Positions 60,806-64,000 of a DNA stretch of 64,000 nt are shown one piece after another. A program made the position numbers and the translations under genes. The first letter of the stretch is position 1; the number at the start of each line of letters is the position of its first letter. A model generated the notes under the pieces. It did no database searches. It was given only the letters and a program-made list of their open reading frames with translations, and was not told the origin of the DNA. The DNA is from Panopea generosa (lineage: Eukaryota; Mollusca; Bivalvia; Adapedonta; Hiatellidae), in assembly GCA_029582155.1 (NCBI GenBank), contig CM055896.1, positions 32,002,109-32,066,108 on the forward strand. Reading direction: 5' to 3'.

Positions 60806-61129
60806 GTGTTTGTTACATTACTATAAATAATAATAATTGAAATGTTCAAATGTTACAATATCATTTCTTGACATTAAATCAACTGGACAAAAGAAAATAC
60901 TGAGATTACAAATTACATGAAGTTTATTACACAATACAAATACTCATAGTTGTATATATATGTGTACGTGTTTGTTACATTACTATAAATAATAATAATT
61001 GAAATGTTCAAATGTTACAATATCATTTCTTGACATTAAATCAACTGGACAAAAGAAAATACTGAGCTTACAAATTACATGAAGTTTATTACACAATACA
61101 AATACTCATAGTTTTATATATATGTGTAC
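60806..61129. repeat. Recent 162-bp tandem duplication
   Basis: Two head-to-tail units (60806-60967 and 60968-61129), both starting gtgtttgttacattactat, differing at only a few positions (gagatt/gagctt, gttgta/gtttta). Confidence 0.95.
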
Positions 61130-62520
61130 TTTGTAGTTCCGTTATGAGGACAGGAATGGGAAATGCGCATTTTTTAGAATCTATATAATATAACTAATGG
61201 CTTTCGCATACAACTTAGTACTTAATATCGATTATAATACGTTAACCTCTGATCCTTATGTTTGATATGACTTTTGTTTAAGTGTATGTTTTGAATAAGA
61301 TAATTATATAATTGCTACTTAGTGTAAGATATTGTCATAATACATGTAATTAATTGAATAATTGGCAATGTGTTTTATATAATTATTCGTATTTAAGCGG
61401 TTGTTTGGGACAAAAATGCCTTTTATTCAAAATGTAAGCAGAGTTATTATTATATGATCAACGTTCAGTTCTGACTGAACTACAAAGTTGATTCATTCTT
61501 TTAACAACTTTATTTCTTGACATCATAACTTCATCATATACAACATGCACAATCCTCCCATCTCTATTTGGACGTATTTGTTATTCTAATTAAGTACCAA
61601 ATTGAATATAACATCTTAATACTTCGAACAGAAGGTTGAAGAGAAAAGGCTCGTAACTCTCTTGCATATGGTATCAGATTGTTACGCATGTTGCTGTTGT
61701 ATGATAGATATATAGTAAAACGATGTTGCACACAAATTCACTATTAAATACTTTGATTTATTTATAGTATAAAAATATGTAGATTCATATTTTATTGCAT
61801 TATATTATTAAGTGCCGATTTATTGAATAACATTACGAAAAGCAAAATTGAATCATTTGAACGTACGGAGATGAACAACGGCACAACGATACTCAATGTG
61901 TTAACACTGATGTGGCTTGTAAACATTTAATATGTTTGATTATTATAATAAATAGAGTAAACATTTATGTTTCTGTAATTGATCCTCGATTTACATATAA
62001 AATAAAGCAAAATCACTCATGTGTTAATCCACAAACGCGCGCGTAAAGAAAACGTTCTTACCGCAATATGTAGAGTTGCATTGCATTGATGACACAAGGT
62101 AAATACACTTTTGCGAAAAGGCAATATTGATGAATACACTGAGAATGATCTTCAACAAATCTCAAAACGTTATTCTTATATGCACAATTGATTTATTATA
62201 TATTTATAAGTTAAATTGATCTTGTTTGAATAATAGCTCAGTGGACTTTGACTTCCACTCTTCTGAGTCTCTTGCGGAATGAGCAGTCTGGCAAAATGAA
62301 ACGTGTCACGTGAATAACGTCTAAACTGATGATTTCCGCTGATGACATAATGAACAAAAATGTTTGATGGGCGACTACAAGACAAAAAGTAGTATCAGCC
62401 AGATGATTCATGACCTATGCTGGAAGACATTGCAAGAAGCCGCGTCCATTCGAAGCTTGTGGTGGTGTAATGAATCGTCCATGGACTCATAGATATCCCC
62501 TCAACATTCTTCCAACCAGC
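61130..62520. other. Downstream intergenic stretch
   Basis: AT-rich, nothing recognised. The minus-strand open frame 62176-62385 has no protein-like support. Confidence 0.5.
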
Positions 62521-62529
62521 GTCCCTTAA

Positions 62530-62710
62530 CACTGAATGTCATTGTCCCTTTCTGCAGAGTTATCATCTACCGACACTCCTTTTTCCCCCGAACACAAGAT
62601 TGCGGAACAGCCTTCTAGAGCACATCGACACAGCCTACTCCCTAGAGGCTTTCAGGGGTGAATTGGTCTCTGCAACGAGCAAGGGCATCGTTTTGTCATT
62701 ATTAAACCTG
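62530..62710 (+). pseudogene. LINE C-terminal relic
   Basis: One frame reads VIIYRHSFFPRTQD; the next reads RNSLLEHIDTAYSLEAFRGE. Together they follow the SFFPRT...WN.LP......SL..F...L pattern at the end of many animal LINE reverse transcriptases. The block is GC-richer than its surroundings. Only this tail is visible; the start of the open frame at 62600 is not a real gene start. Confidence 0.55.
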
Positions 62711-62829
62711 TACATGTGCGCGCCTCGCATCTTGTATCATACTATAAATTGTACGACTATGCCTCAGTGTGCAATTTTGTACGGTAAAGGGAGAACAACA
62801 AGTCAAAGCAACTCTTTAGAAAATCTATG

Positions 62830-64000
62830 AACATTTATTAATAGTTGTTACTACTTCGATGATCAGTCTGGTTCTTGTTTCGTATTATATGCGATAGTAC
62901 TTTAACGGAGACATTGCATAGACCGGAAAAACCCTCAAACGGTCGTGTTGTTCTGATTAGTATAACAGTCCCTGGTCACATATATCCTCAACGGATGATC
63001 CCCTCTTCTACGGTTTGTTGAATACGTTTTGATCTTGTCATAAAATCACATTAAAATAAGTACAAAACAATAATCGATTTCTGTTTTTTAAATGAAATCA
63101 ATTATAAAAAAAATACAAGGCGGCGTTTGTATAATGTTTTTTAACCTGGTGTGCTTACCTTAGTAATTATGATACATAATGATTATAAATGGAAGTTAGC
63201 GACAGTAGTAGTTCGACAGTGATGCGTCATTTTCAATGTTATGCTATTAGAATTCTTTACAGGTAAATAATTAACGACACAAACAAAACATTTATAAAGG
63301 TTTGGTATACATGCATGCATTTTGATTGAAAGGTCTATTGAATTACAAATGTTTGGACTAATGGATTTTAGTGGTTACATTTGCATATGATAGAATAAAA
63401 ATGCATAAAAAATGGAATAAAATGTACGTCACTGAATTTAGATTAACTGATTGATAAGATGTGTGCGAGGCTTTATATAAAAAGGACAACGGCCACTAAT
63501 GCGTAGATTATTATTCTAGTTTGTAAAAGGGACACGTGACAATGTTTAAGTCGATTGTTGCTCTTGCTCACGCAATATAACTACATGTATCCGACACATC
63601 ATATTTGTATAAAGCCAGTTGCGTTCTTAAAATATACACCTGGCATAAAAGTCCCCCACCTCCCATAAATTTGACTATAAATGAGAACACAAGTGCTGTC
63701 ATAAGATGACCGGCAAATTGAGCTAAGAAAGAAACTAATTTGATATGTGGCGAGAACCCTCCAATAATTAGAAACATGCACATTTATCAGTTTAGTGTAC
63801 CTTCTAATCATAATATCGAAGCAAAAATGTTGTGTTTTTACCAAAAATATACAGTCTGTTTTAAGTATTGAGCTGTAGAGTTCAAAAGGCGTTTCCAAGT
63901 CGATATTTTTTACTAAAAATGACGGGTATTACCCCAACATGACATACTGTGACGCAATCTTCAATAACGTGAATAGCCTCCACGTACCCGGATGACAGCC
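62830..64000. other. Right end of window
   Basis: AT-rich; no exon, repeat or RNA gene recognised. Overlapping minus-strand open frames at 63568-63898 lack support. Confidence 0.45.

Noticed and set aside
62600-62830. Start of a downstream host gene
   Set aside because: The sequence pattern is that of a LINE C-terminal tail in two frames.

Overview
This is eukaryotic, animal-type DNA: AT-rich, mostly non-coding, with short exons bounded by GT/AG splice sites, many tRNA-derived SINEs, several decayed LINEs and long minisatellites. The protein architecture (receptor tyrosine phosphatase with fucolectin-like and MEGF-type EGF modules) together with the SINE content suggests a lophotrochozoan, most likely a bivalve mollusc. 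That taxon is an inference from family knowledge, not a database match.

The window is dominated by one plus-strand gene of about 53 kb (CDS 6505-59734). I could read it as 33 exons whose splice phases all agree and whose lengths add up to 4509 nt (1502 codons plus a stop). Order: a candidate signal-peptide exon (6505-6616); a cysteine-rich EGF-like exon (11475-11636); two fucolectin/F5-8C-like domains, each split over two exons (14675-16881 and 18941-21330); nine MEGF-type EGF exons (21503-37129); a transmembrane exon (44294-44414); a juxtamembrane linker; an apparently active phosphatase domain D1 with WPD loop and [10 protein letters not shown] loop (about 45.8-51.2 kb); and a second phosphatase domain D2 whose catalytic motifs are eroded (52105-59734). 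It reads as a cell-surface receptor that binds carbohydrate or protein outside and dephosphorylates phosphotyrosine inside.

A striking theme is repeated small-scale duplication inside this gene. An EGF exon pair is copied almost without change 4.6 kb downstream. One fucolectin half-exon has a dead copy just before the live one. A 69-bp duplication has doubled a splice acceptor plus the start of a D1 exon. A D2 exon has a dead copy 362 bp upstream. Two large 25/26-bp minisatellite arrays (about 1.9 and 5.5 kb, the latter with roughly 1.45-1.55 kb higher-order units) lie in introns between EGF exons and are part of the duplicated unit.

Mobile DNA: an L1/Tx1-like LINE at the left (1302-5057, plus), an antisense L1/Tx1-like LINE in an intron (about 27790-30990), a sense LINE (about 53560-56226) ending about 32 bp before a D2 splice acceptor, eleven tRNA-derived SINE copies or fragments of several families, Tc1/mariner and PIF/Harbinger relics (43.1-43.9 kb), a pogo-like MITE (60536-60734), a THAP zinc-finger relic (26853-27080, minus) lying between inverted CpG-rich arms, and a LINE tail relic (62.5-62.7 kb). 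I recognised no second intact host gene to the left of 6.5 kb or to the right of 59.7 kb.
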